A stretch of 64,000 bases of DNA from Paulinella micropora (taxonomy: Eukaryota; Cercozoa; Imbricatea; Euglyphida): the NCBI GenBank assembly GCA_009731375.1, contig BJOX01000031.1:826657-890656 (forward strand). Direction: 5' to 3'. Of the stretch, positions 39,001 through 51,000 are shown in pieces (position 1 is the stretch's first letter; the number at the start of each line of letters is the position of its first letter). The notes below the pieces were generated by a model, which made no database searches, was not told the DNA's origin, and saw only the letters and a list, made by a program, of their open reading frames with translations. A program made the translations under genes and the position numbers.

Positions 39001-42000
39001 GGAGCTCCAGGAACAGTTCGATGCAAAGGTTAAGTTGGATGCATCTAAGCAACAGTCAGCAGCGCAGTGCCTTGAGCAAGTTTCTGAGGAGCTTGCATCG
39101 AGTCAGAGGGAGCAGCGCTTGCTAGAAGGAAAGCTGGCAAGGCTTGAGGCGGAGAAGCAGGACTGGCGAACTGCAGAAAGGCGGCTTCAAGGAGTGATCG
39201 GTGATTTGGAGGCAGATAAGGCTACAGCAGTGAAAAAGACTTTTGATGCGGAGGAAGCACTGGGAAGACTGCAGTCTCAACATGATGAACTGAAGGCAAT
39301 CCAAGATGTTACGCTGCGAGAGAAAGCCGACCAGGACACACGCGTGCACAACTTGGAACATGAATGCTCCAAGCTGAAGAAGGAGTCGGCGAGACAAAAG
39401 GCTCAGAGAGAGGGGCTTTGGCTTGCGCACCTTGGTCATCTTGAAGCGGATGCGAAGGCCAGGAAAGCAGCAGAAGAGAAGGGTTTGTTAGAATGGTTTG
39501 AAGGTGAAGTGACGAACTTATCAATGGCAGAGCAGTCGACAGCTACACGGGTGCAGGAGCTTGGGAATGCGCTTGCGGAGCTCCAGAAACAGATCGGTGA
39601 TTTGGAGGCAGACAAGTCTGCAGCAACGAAGCGAGCTGGAGATGCGGAGGAAGCATTGTCAAGGGTGCAGTTTCAGCATGATGAACTGAAGGCAATCCAA
39701 GATGTCACGCTGCGAGAGAAAGCTGAACAGGACACACTTGTGCACAACCTGGAAGGTGCATACTCCAAGCTGAGGAAGGAGTCGGCGAGAGCACTTGTGC
39801 TGCATAAGCAAGATGCAGACGCGAGAGAGAAGCTTTGGCTTGCGCACCTTTGTAGTCTTGAAGCAGATGCGAATGCCAGGCAAGCAACAGGAGAGAAACG
39901 TTTGTTCGAATGGTTTGAAAGTCAGGTGACGAACTTATCGATGGCAGAGCAATCGGCAGCTACTCGGGCTCAGGAGCTTGGGAACGCTCTTGCGGAGCTC
40001 CAGGAACAGTTCGATGCAAAGGTTAAGTTGGATGCATCTAAGCAACAGTCAGCAGCGCAGTGCCTTGAGCAAGTTTCTGAGGAGCTTGCATCGAGTCAGA
40101 GGGAGCAGCGCTTGCTAGAAGGAAAGCTGGCAAGGCTTGAGGCGGAGAAGCAGGACTGGCGGACTGCAGAAAGGCGGCTTCAAGGACTGATCGGCGATTT
40201 GGAGGCAGATAAGGCTGCAACATTGAAAAGGATTTTTGATGCGGAGGAAGCACTGGGAAGACTGCAGTCTCAACATGATGAATCGAAGGCAATCCAATAC
40301 CGTCAGAGTCAAAGGTCTTTGCTTGAAGAAAAGCTAGGAGGACTTGCAAGTGAGCATAAGTTCAGTCCAGTGCAGCAGGATATGGAAAGGCATCTGGAAT
40401 CAGAAATTCAGAGTTTACATGTCCGAGCTAGCAAAGCGGAGGACTCAGTGGCGACCTTGCAGATTCGTTTTGAAAGGGTTGAGGCATTACCTGTTGCCAC
40501 TCCCATCAAGGACTTGTCTGCTAGTCAAAACGAAAGATTTTTGTTAGAAAAACAGCTGCGAGGACTTGAGGCAGAGGAGGAGGACTTGCGGGCTGCACAG
40601 AGGCTGCTGGAAGGAGAGGTTGACGGTGTGAAAGCAGAGAAGGATGCAGCGATAAAGAGGGCTGAAGATGCGGAGGAAGCACTGGAGAGATTACAGTCTC
40701 GATACGACGATCTGACGGCACTGCAAGACTCAATTTTGCGGCAAAAAGCCGACCAGGACACACTAGTACGCGACCTGGAAGATCAATGTTCCAAGCTAAG
40801 GAAGGATGTAGACGCTTGCTCTGCTCAGTTAGCAATAGCGGCTGTGCTGCAAGAGAAAGACACGGATGCACGAGCAGCAGCCAAGAGGGCGGCGGAGTCA
40901 TTGCAAGAACAGATGCGAGAGCTGCAAGACACTATGCGGGTCCAGACAGCTTGTTGGATGGCACACATTGAGAGGCTGGGAGCAGGTGACCGAGGTATGC
41001 AGTTTCGCACAGAGGAGTACGTGGTGTTGACTCCAAACCGAGGCCAGTCGAAAGTGCAGCAAGAAGTGGTCAGAGACCTGCAGTCTCAGCTAGAGGTGCA
41101 GCATGCGTTTGTGCGCAAGTTGGAGGAAGAGTGCAGAGAGCTACGAGAGAAGTGCTTGTCGCTTCAGGAGGAAACAGACATGTTAAAGAGGTCGCGTGAA
41201 CAAGGCTTGACATTCAGACGGGACAACCAACAAGCACAGGAGGCGAGAGTCACTCCGTGGCTTGCGCACATCTGTCGCCTTGAAGCGGACGCAAAGGCCC
41301 GACAAGCAGGCGAGAAAGGCTTGCGGAAGTGCTTGGAAACGGAGGTGGCGAGCTTAGCCACGGACAAGCAGGCGAACGCTGCGCAGGTGCAGGAGCTGGA
41401 GGTCGCAGTTGAAGAGCTGCAGGAGCGCTTGGATGCGAAAGAGAAGGCAGAGGTTTCTGCTCAAGAGTCAGAGGTGCGGGATCTTACGATGTTGTCTGAG
41501 GAGCTAGCTTTGAGTCAGAGCGACAAGCGTCTGCTGGAAGAAAGGGTGGGGCGGCTTGAGGCGGAGGAGCAGGGCTGGCGAGCTGCAGAGAAGCGGCTTC
41601 AAGGAGAGATTGGCGGCTTGGAGGCAGATAAGGCTGCGGCAATGAAGCGGGCTGCTGATGTGGAGGAAGCACTAGCGAAGCTGCAGTCTCAACATGATGA
41701 ACTTGGGGCACTGCGAGATGGAATGTTGCGTGAGAAAGCGGAGCAGGCCACCGTTGCGCATGATCTGGCAGAAGAATGCTCCAGGCTGAGGAACGAGGTA
41801 GCTACTTTGTCTGCGGAGTCAGCGAGAGAGGCTGCGCTGCACAAGGAAGAAGCGGATGCAAGAGTGGCTGCAGAGAAGGCGATGGAGTCAGTGCACGAGC
41901 AGCTGCGAGAGCTGCAAGACGCTATGCGAGTCCAGAGAGCCTGTTGGATGGCACACGTTGAGCGGCTGGGCTCGGATGCTCGCGCTTTGCAGTCTCGTAC

Positions 42001-45000
42001 AGAAGAGGTGGTGTTGGCTTCAAGTCAACGTCAGTTGGAATCGCAGCAGGAAACGGTGAAAGAGTTGCAAAGTCAGCAGGAAACGGTGAAAGAGTTGCAA
42101 AGTCAGCTGGAAAAGCAGTCTTCGCGTGTGTACGAGTTGGAGAAAGAATGCAAAGAGCTTGGAGAGGAATGCTTATCACTAAAGCATGAGAGAGAGCATG
42201 CAAGTAGGGCATTCCAACAAGATCTAGAGGTGAGATCAAGGAGGGAGGGAGAAGAGGCGCAGGAGGCGAGAGTCGGGCCTTGGCTGGCGCACGTCTGTCG
42301 TCTTGAAGCGGACGCAAAGGCCCGACAAGCAGGCGAGAAAGGCTTGCGAGACTGGTTGGAAACGGAGGTGGCGAGCTTAGCCATGGACAAGCAGGCGAAA
42401 GCTGCGCAGGTGCAGGAGCTGGAGGTCGCAGTTGAAGAGCTGCAGGAGCGCTTGGATGCGAAAGAGAAGGCAGAGGTTTCTGCTCAAGAGTCAGAGGTGC
42501 GGGATCTTACGATGTTGTCTGAGGAGCTAGCTTTGAGTCAGAGCGACAAGCGTCTGCTGGAAGAAAGGGTGGGGCGGCTTGAGGCGGAGGAGCAGGGCTG
42601 GCGAGCTGCAGAGAAGCGGCTTCAAGGAGAGATTGGCGGCTTGGAGGCAGATAAGGCTGCGGCAATGAAGCGGGCTGCTGATGTGGAGGAAGCACTAGCG
42701 AAGCTGCAGTCTCAACATGATGAACTTGGGGCACTGCGAGATGGAATGTTGCGTGAGAAAGCGGAGCAGGCCACCGTTGCGCATGACCTGGCAGAAGAAT
42801 GCTCCAGGCTGAGGAACGAGGTAGCTACTTTGTCTGCGGAGTCAGCGAGAGAGGCTGCGCTGCACAAGGAAGAAGCGGATGCAAGAGTGGCTGCAGAGAA
42901 GGCGATGGAGTCAGTGCACGAGCAGCTGCGAGAGCTGCAAGACGCTATGCGAGTCCAGAGAGCCTGTTGGATGGCACACGTTGAGCGGCTGGGCTCGGAT
43001 GCTCGCGCTTTGCAGTCTCGTACAGAAGAGGTGGTGTTGGCTTCAAGTCAACGTCAGTTGGAATCGCAGCAGGAAACGGTGAAAGAGTTGCAAAGTCAGC
43101 AGGAAACGGTGAAAGAGTTGCAAAGTCAGCTGGAAAAGCAGTCTTCGCGTGTGTACGAGTTGGAGAAAGAATGCAAAGAGCTTGGAGAGGAATGCTTATC
43201 ACTAAAGCATGAGAGAGAGCATGCAAGTAGGGCATTCCAACAAGATCTAGAGGTGAGATCAAGGAGGGAGGGAGAAGAGGCGCAGGAGGCGAGAGTCGGG
43301 CCTTGGCTGGCGCACGTCTGTCGTCTTGAAGCGGACGCAAAGGCCCGACAAGCAGGCGAGAAAGGCTTGCGAGACTGGTTGAAAACGGAGGTGGCGAGCT
43401 TAGCCATGGACAAGCAGGCGAAAGCTGCGCAGGTGCAGGAGCTGGAGGTCGCAGTTGAAGAGCTGCAGGAGCGCTTGGATGCGAAAGAGAAGGCAGAGGT
43501 TTCTGCTCAAGAGTCAGAGGTGCGGGATCTTACGATGTTGTCTGAGGAGCTAGCTTTGAGTCAGAGCGACAAGCGTCTGCTGGAAGAAAGGGTGGGGCGG
43601 CTTGAGGCGGAGGAGCAGGGCTGGCGAGCTGCAGAGAAGCGGCTTCAAGGAGAGATTGGCGGCTTGGAGGCAGATAAGGCTGCGGCAATGAAGCGGGCTG
43701 CTGATGTGGAGGAAGCACTAGCGAAGCTGCAGTCTCAACATGATGAACTTGGGGCACTGCGAGATGGAATGTTGCGTGAGAAAGCGGAGCAGGCCACCGT
43801 TGCGCATGACCTGGCAGAAGAATGCTCCAGGCTGAGGAACGAGGTAGCTACTTTGTCTGCGGAGTCAGCGAGAGAGGCTGCGCTGCACAAGGAAGAAGCG
43901 GATGCAAGAGTGGCTGCAGAGAAGGCGATGGAGTCAGTGCACGAGCAGCTGCGAGAGCTGCAAGACGCTATGCGAGTCCAGAGAGCCTGTTGGATGGCAC
44001 ACGTTGAGCGGCTGGGCTCGGATGCTCGCGCTTTGCAGTCTCGTACAGAAGAGGTGGTGTTGGCTTCAAGTCAACGTCAGTTGGAATCGCAGCAGGAAAC
44101 GGTGAAAGAGTTGCAAAGTCAGCAGGAAACGGTGAAAGAGTTGCAAAGTCAGCTGGAAAAGCAGTCTTCGCGTGTGTACGAGTTGGAGAAAGAATGCAAA
44201 GAGCTTGGAGAGGAATGCTTATCACTAAAGCATGAGAGAGAGCATGCAAGTAGGGCATTCCAACAAGATCTAGAGGTGAGATCAAGGAGGGAGGGAGAAG
44301 AGGCGCAGGAGGCGAGAGTCGGGCCTTGGCTGGCGCACGTCTGTCGTCTTGAAGCGGACGCAAAGGCCCGACAAGCAGGCGAGAAAGGCTTGCGAGACTG
44401 GTTGGAAACGGAGGTGGCGAGCTTAGCCATGGACAAGCAGGCGAAAGCTGCGCAGGTGCAGGAGCTGGAGGTCGCAGTTGAAGAGCTGCAGGAGCGCTTG
44501 GATGCGAAAGAGAAGGCAGAGGTTTCTGCTCAAGAGTCAGAGGTGCGGGATCTTACGATGTTGTCTGAGGAGCTAGCTTTGAGTCAGAGCGACAAGCGTC
44601 TGCTGGAAGAAAGGGTGGGGCGGCTTGAGGCGGAGGAGCAGGGCTGGCGAGCTGCAGAGAAGCGGCTTCAAGGAGAGATTGGCGGCTTGGAGGCAGATAA
44701 GGCTGCGGCAATGAAGCGGGCTGCTGATGTGGAGGAAGCACTAGCGAAGCTGCAGTCTCAACATGATGAACTTGGGGCACTGCGAGATGGAATGTTGCGT
44801 GAGAAAGCGGAGCAGGCCACCGTTGCGCATGACCTGGCAGAAGAATGCTCCAGGCTGAGGAACGAGGTAGCTACTTTGTCTGCGGAGTCAGCGAGAGAGG
44901 CTGCGCTGCACAAGGAAGAAGCGGATGCAAGAGTGGCTGCAGAGAAGGCGATGGAGTCAGTGCACGAGCAGCTGCGAGAGCTGCAAGACGCTATGCGAGT

Positions 45001-48000
45001 CCAGAGAGCCTGTTGGATGGCACACGTTGAGCGGCTGGGCTCGGATGCTCGCGCTTTGCAGTCTCGTACAGAAGAGGTGGTGTTGGCTTCAAGTCAACGT
45101 CAGTTGGAATCGCAGCAGGAAACGGTGAAAGAGTTGCAAAGTCAGCAGGAAACGGTGAAAGAGTTGCAAAGTCAGCTGGAAAAGCAGTCTTCGCGTGTGT
45201 ACGAGTTGGAGAAAGAATGCAAAGAGCTTGGAGAGGAATGCTTATCACTAAAGCATGAGAGAGAGCATGCAAGTAGGGCATTCCAACAAGATCTAGAGGT
45301 GAGATCAAGGAGGGAGGGAGAAGAGGCGCAGGAGGCGAGAGTCGGGCCTTGGCTGGCGCACGTCTGTCGTCTTGAAGCGGACGCAAAGGCCCGACAAGCA
45401 GGCGAGAAAGGCTTGCGAGACTGGTTGGAAACGGAGGTGGCGAGCTTAGCCATGGACAAGCAGGCGAAAGCTGCGCAGGTGCAGGAGCTGGAGGTCGCAG
45501 TTGAAGAGCTGCAGGAGCGCTTGGATGCGAAAGAGAAGGCAGAGGTTTCTGCTCAAGAGTCAGAGGTGCGGGATCTTACGATGTTGTCTGAGGAGCTAGC
45601 TTTGAGTCAGAGCGACAAGCGTCTGCTGGAAGAAAGGGTGGGGCGGCTTGAGGCGGAGGAGCAGGGCTGGCGAGCTGCAGAGAAGCGGCTTCAAGGAGAG
45701 ATTGGCGGCTTGGAGGCAGATAAGGCTGCGGCAATGAAGCGGGCTGCTGATGTGGAGGAAGCACTAGCGAAGCTGCAGTCTCAACATGATGAACTAGGGG
45801 CACTGCGAGATGGAATGTTGCGTGAGAAAGCGGAGCAGGCCACCGTTGCGCATGACCTGGCAGAAGAATGCTCCAGGCTGAGGAACGAGGTAGCTACTTT
45901 GTCTGCGGAGTCAGCGAGAGAGGCTGCGCTGCACAAGGAAGAAGCGGATGCAAGAGTGGCTGCAGAGAAGGCGATGGAGTCAGTGCACGAGCAGCTGCGA
46001 GAGCTGCAAGACGCTATGCGAGTCCAGAGAGCCTGTTGGATGGCACACGTTGAGCGGCTGGGCTCGGATGCTCGCGCTTTGCAGTCTCGTACAGAAGAGG
46101 TGGTGTTGGCTTCAAGTCAACGTCAGTTGGAATCGCAGCAGGAAACGGTGAAAGAGTTGCAAAGTCAGCAGGAAACGGTGAAAGAGTTGCAAAGTCAGCT
46201 GGAAAAGCAGTCTTCGCGTGTGTACGAGTTGGAGAAAGAATGCAAAGAGCTTGGAGAGGAATGCTTATCACTAAAGCATGAGAGAGAGCATGCAAGTAGG
46301 GCATTCCAACAAGATCTAGAGGTGAGATCAAGGAGGGAGGGAGAAGAGGCGCAGGAGGCGAGAGTCGGGCCTTGGCTGGCGCACGTCTGTCGTCTTGAAG
46401 CGGACGCAAAGGCCCGACAAGCAGGCGAGAAAGGCTTGCGAGACTGGTTGGAAACGGAGGTGGCGAGCTTAGCCATGGACAAGCAGGCGAAAGCTGCGCA
46501 GGTGCAGGAGCTGGAGGTCGCAGTTGAAGAGCTGCAGGAGCGCTTGGATGCGAAAGAGAAGGCAGAGGTTTCTGCTCAAGAGTCAGAGGTGCGGGATCTT
46601 ACGATGTTGTCTGAGGAGCTAGCTTTGAGTCAGAGCGACAAGCGTCTGCTGGAAGAAAGGGTGGGGCGGCTTGAGGCGGAGGAGCAGGGCTGGCGAGCTG
46701 CAGAGAAGCGGCTTCAAGGAGAGATTGGCGGCTTGGAGGCAGATAAGGCTGCGGCAATGAAGCGGGCTGCTGATGTGGAGGAAGCACTAGCGAAGCTGCA
46801 GTCTCAACATGATGAACTTGGGGCACTGCGAGATGGAATGTTGCGTGAGAAAGCGGAGCAGGCCACCGTTGCGCATGACCTGGCAGAAGAATGCTCCAGG
46901 CTGAGGAACGAGGTAGCTACTTTGTCTGCGGAGTCAGCGAGAGAGGCTGCGCTGCACAAGGAAGAAGCGGATGCAAGAGTGGCTGCAGAGAAGGCGATGG
47001 AGTCAGTGCACGAGCAGCTGCGAGAGCTGCAAGACGCTATGCGAGTCCAGAGAGCCTGTTGGATGGCACACGTTGAGCGGCTGGGCTCGGATGCTCGCGC
47101 TTTGCAGTCTCGTACAGAAGAGGTGGTGTTGGCTTCAAGTCAACGTCAGTTGGAATCGCAGCAGGAAACGGTGAAAGAGTTGCAAAGTCAGCAGGAAACG
47201 GTGAAAGAGTTGCAAAGTCAGCTGGAAAAGCAGTCTTCGCGTGTGTACGAGTTGGAGAAAGAATGCAAAGAGCTTGGAGAGGAATGCTTATCACTAAAGC
47301 ATGAGAGAGAGCATGCAAGTAGGGCATTCCAACAAGATCTAGAGGTGAGATCAAGGAGGGAGGGAGAAGAGGCGCAGGAGGCGAGAGTCGGGCCTTGGCT
47401 GGCGCACGTCTGTCGTCTTGAAGCGGACGCAAAGGCCCGACAAGCAGGCGAGAAAGGCTTGCGAGACTGGTTGGAAACGGAGGTGGCGAGCTTAGCCATG
47501 GACAAGCAGGCGAAAGCTGCGCAGGTGCAGGAGCTGGAGGTCGCAGTTGAAGAGCTGCAGGAGCGCTTGGATGCGAAAGAGAAGGCAGAGGTTTCTGCTC
47601 AAGAGTCAGAGGTGCGGGATCTTACGATGTTGTCTGAGGAGCTAGCTTTGAGTCAGAGCGACAAGCGTCTGCTGGAAGAAAGGGTGGGGCGGCTTGAGGC
47701 GGAGGAGCAGGGCTGGCGAGCTGCAGAGAAGCGGCTTCAAGGAGAGATTGGCGGCTTGGAGGCAGATAAGGCTGCGGCAATGAAGCGGGCTGCTGATGTG
47801 GAGGAAGCACTAGCGAAGCTGCAGTCTCAACATGATGAACTTGGGGGACTGCAAGAAGCCACGCTGAGCGAGAAAACCGATCGGGACACTGTTGCGCGTG
47901 ACCTGGCAGAAGAATGCTCCAGGCTAAGGAACGAGGTAGCTGGTTTGTCTGCGGAGTCGGAGAGAGTGGCAGCGCTGCACAAGGAAGAAGCGGATGCAAG

Positions 48001-51000
48001 AGCAGTTGCAGAGAAGGCGACGGAGTCATTGCAAGAGCAACTTCGAACAGGTGTAGAGAGGCTGAATGCTTTGCGTGAAGAATGCAGCCATCTAAAGCAG
48101 AATTGCATGTCACTAAAGCAGGAGAAAGGGCTTGCGAAACTGGCTTTCGAGCAAGAAATGAAATCGAGGAGGCATGAAGAGGAGGCGCAGGAGGCGAGAG
48201 GCAGGCTCTTGGTGGCACACATCTATCGTCTTGAATCGGACGCAAAGGCCAGGCATGCAGGAGAGAGGGGCTTGCGGGACTGGTTGGAAGGGGAGTTGAC
48301 GACCTTAGCGATAGACAAGCAGGCGGCAGCTGCACGGGTGCACGAGCTGGAGGACGCGGTTGCAAAGCTCCCAGCAGCATTTGATGCAGAGGCACAGTCA
48401 GATGTATCTATGCAAGAGTCCCTCGTGTTGGGTCTTGAGAAATTGTCCGAGAATCTGGCTGCGAATCAGAGAGAAAAGTGTTTGCTCGAGCAACAGCTGG
48501 GCCAGCTTATATCAGAGAAGGAGGACTTGCAAGCAGCAGAGAAGCAGCTTCAAGGAGAGATTGGCGGCTTGGAGGCAGATAAGGCTGCGGCAGTCAAGCG
48601 GGCTGCTGATGCTGAGGAAGCACTAGCGAAGCTGCAGTCTCAACATGATGAACTTGGGGCACTGCAAGAAGCCACGCTGAGAGAGAAAACCGTTCGGGAC
48701 ACTGTTGCGCGTGACCTGGCAGAAGAATGCTCCAGGCTGAGGAACGAGGTAGCTGGTTTGTCTGCGGAGTTGGAGAAAGCTGGTCAGCTTCACAAGCAAG
48801 ACGTGGAAGAGAAAGCGGCTGCAGAGAAGACAACGAAATCATTGCACGAGCAGCTAGGGGAACTGCAGGGCGCTATGCGGGCCCAGACAGCGTGTTGGAT
48901 GGCACACGTTGAGCGGCTGGGTTCAGGTGCTCTTGCCTGGCTGCGTCGCACAGAAGAGGTGGTGTTGGCGTCAAGTCGATGTCAGTTGGAATCGCAGCAG
49001 GAAATGGTAAAAGAGTTGCAAAGTCAGCTGGAAAAGCAGTCTGCCCATGTGCATGAGTTGGAAGAAGAATGCAAGGAGATTCGAGAGAAGCGCTCGTCGC
49101 TGAAGCAGGAGCTTAAGGATGAAAAGGCTGCGCTCGAACGAGAGGAGAGATCAAGGAGGGACGGAGAAGAGGCGCAGGAGGCGAGAGTCGGGCCTTGGCT
49201 GGCGCATGTTTGTCGTCTTGAAGCGGACGCAAAGGCCCGACAAGCAGGCGAGAAAGGCTTGCGAGACTGGTTGGAAACGGAGGTGGCGAGCTTAGCCATG
49301 GACAAGCAGGCGAAAGCTGCGCAGGTGCAGGAGCTGGAGGTCGCACTGGAAGAGCTGCAGGAGCGTTGGGATGCGAAAGAGAAGGCAGAGGTTTCTGCTC
49401 AAGAGTCAGAGGTGCGGGATCTTACGGTATTGTCTGAGGAGCTAGCTTTGAGTCAGAGCGACAAGCGTCTGTTGGCAGAAAGGGTGGGGCGGCTTGAAGC
49501 GGAGGAGCAGGGCTGGCGAGCTTCAGAAAAGCGGCTTCAAGGAGAGATTGGCGGCTTGGAGGCAGATAAGGCTGCGGCAATGAAGCGGGCTGCTGATGTG
49601 GAGGAAGCACTAGCGAAGCTGCAGTCTCAACATGATGAACTTGGGGCACTGCAAGAAGCCACGCTGAGAGAGAAAACCGATCGGGACATTGTTGCGCGTG
49701 ACCTGGCAGAAGAATGCTCCAGGCTAAGGAACGAGGTAGCTACTTTGTCTGCGGAGTTGGCTAGAGAGGCTGCGCTGCACAAGGGAGAAGCGGATGCGAG
49801 AGCAGTTGCAGAGAAGGCGATGGAGTCCTTGCATGAGCGGCTGCGAGAAGTGCAAGACGCTATGCGAGCCCAGACAGCCTGTTGGACGGCGCATATTGAG
49901 CGGCTGCGCTCAGGTACTCCCGCTCGGCTGCCTCACACAGACGAGGTGGTGTTGGCTTCAAGTCGATGTCAGTTGGAATCGCAGAAGGAAACGGTGAAAG
50001 AGTTGCAAAGTCAGCTGGAAAAGCAGTCTTCGCGTGTGTACGAGTTGGAGGAAGAATGCAGAGAGCTTCGAGAAGAGTGTTTGTCCTTGAAGGAGAAAGA
50101 CCTGTCAAGGAGTTTGCTACAACGAGAGGAGAGATCAAGGAGGGACGGAGAAGAGGCGAAGGAGGCGAGAGTCGGGCCTTGGCTGGCGCATGTCTGTCGT
50201 CTTGAAGCGGCCGCGAAGGCAAGGCAAGCAGGAGAGAGGGGCTTGCGGTATTGGTTAGAAGCGGAAGTGGCAAGCTTAGCCATGGACAAGCAGGCGAAAG
50301 CTGCGCAGGTGCAGGAGCTGGAGGTCGCAGTTGAAGAGCTGCAGGAGCGCTTGGATGCGAAAGAGAAGGCAAAGGTTTCTTTGCAAGGGCGGCTTGAGGC
50401 GGCGGAGCAGGACTGGCGAGCTGCAGAGAAGCAGCTTCAAGGAGAGATTGGCGGGTTGGAGGCAGATAAGGCTGCAGCAATGAAGCGGGCTGCCGATGCG
50501 GAGGAAGCACTAGCAAAGTTGCAGTCTCAACATGATGAACTTGCAGCCCTGCGAGATGGAATGTTGCGTGAGAAAGCGGAGCAGGCCACCGTTGCGCATG
50601 ACCTGGCAGAAGAATGCTCCAAGCTTAGGAAGGAGGTAGCTACTTTGTCTGCGGAGTCAGCGAGAGAGGCTGCGCTGCACAAGGAAGAAGCGGTTGCGAA
50701 AGTGGCTGCAGAGAAGACAACGGAGTCAGTGCACGAGCAGCTGCGAGAATTGCAAGGCGCTTTGCGAGCTCAGACGGTTTGTTGGATGGCACACGTTGAG
50801 CGGCTTGGTTCAGGTACTCTGGCTTGGCTGCGTCGCACAGAAGAGGTGGTGTTGGTTTCAAGTCGACGCCAACAGCAAGCGACCATTAAGGAGCTCCGAT
50901 TTCAACTTAAAAAGCAGTTTTCTCGTGTGCATGAGTTGGAAGAACATTGCAGGCAGCTTCGAGAGAAATGCTCGTTGCTGAAGCAGGATCTTACGGATGA

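Noticed and set aside
41237-47850. CRISPR-like regularity of repeats
   Set aside because: The units are 1,023 bp, contiguous and coding, with no spacers, in a eukaryotic gene.
41484-48395. Many minus-strand ORFs repeated every 1,023 bases
   Set aside because: They are antisense shadows of the coiled-coil repeat; GC-rich codons on one strand keep the other open.
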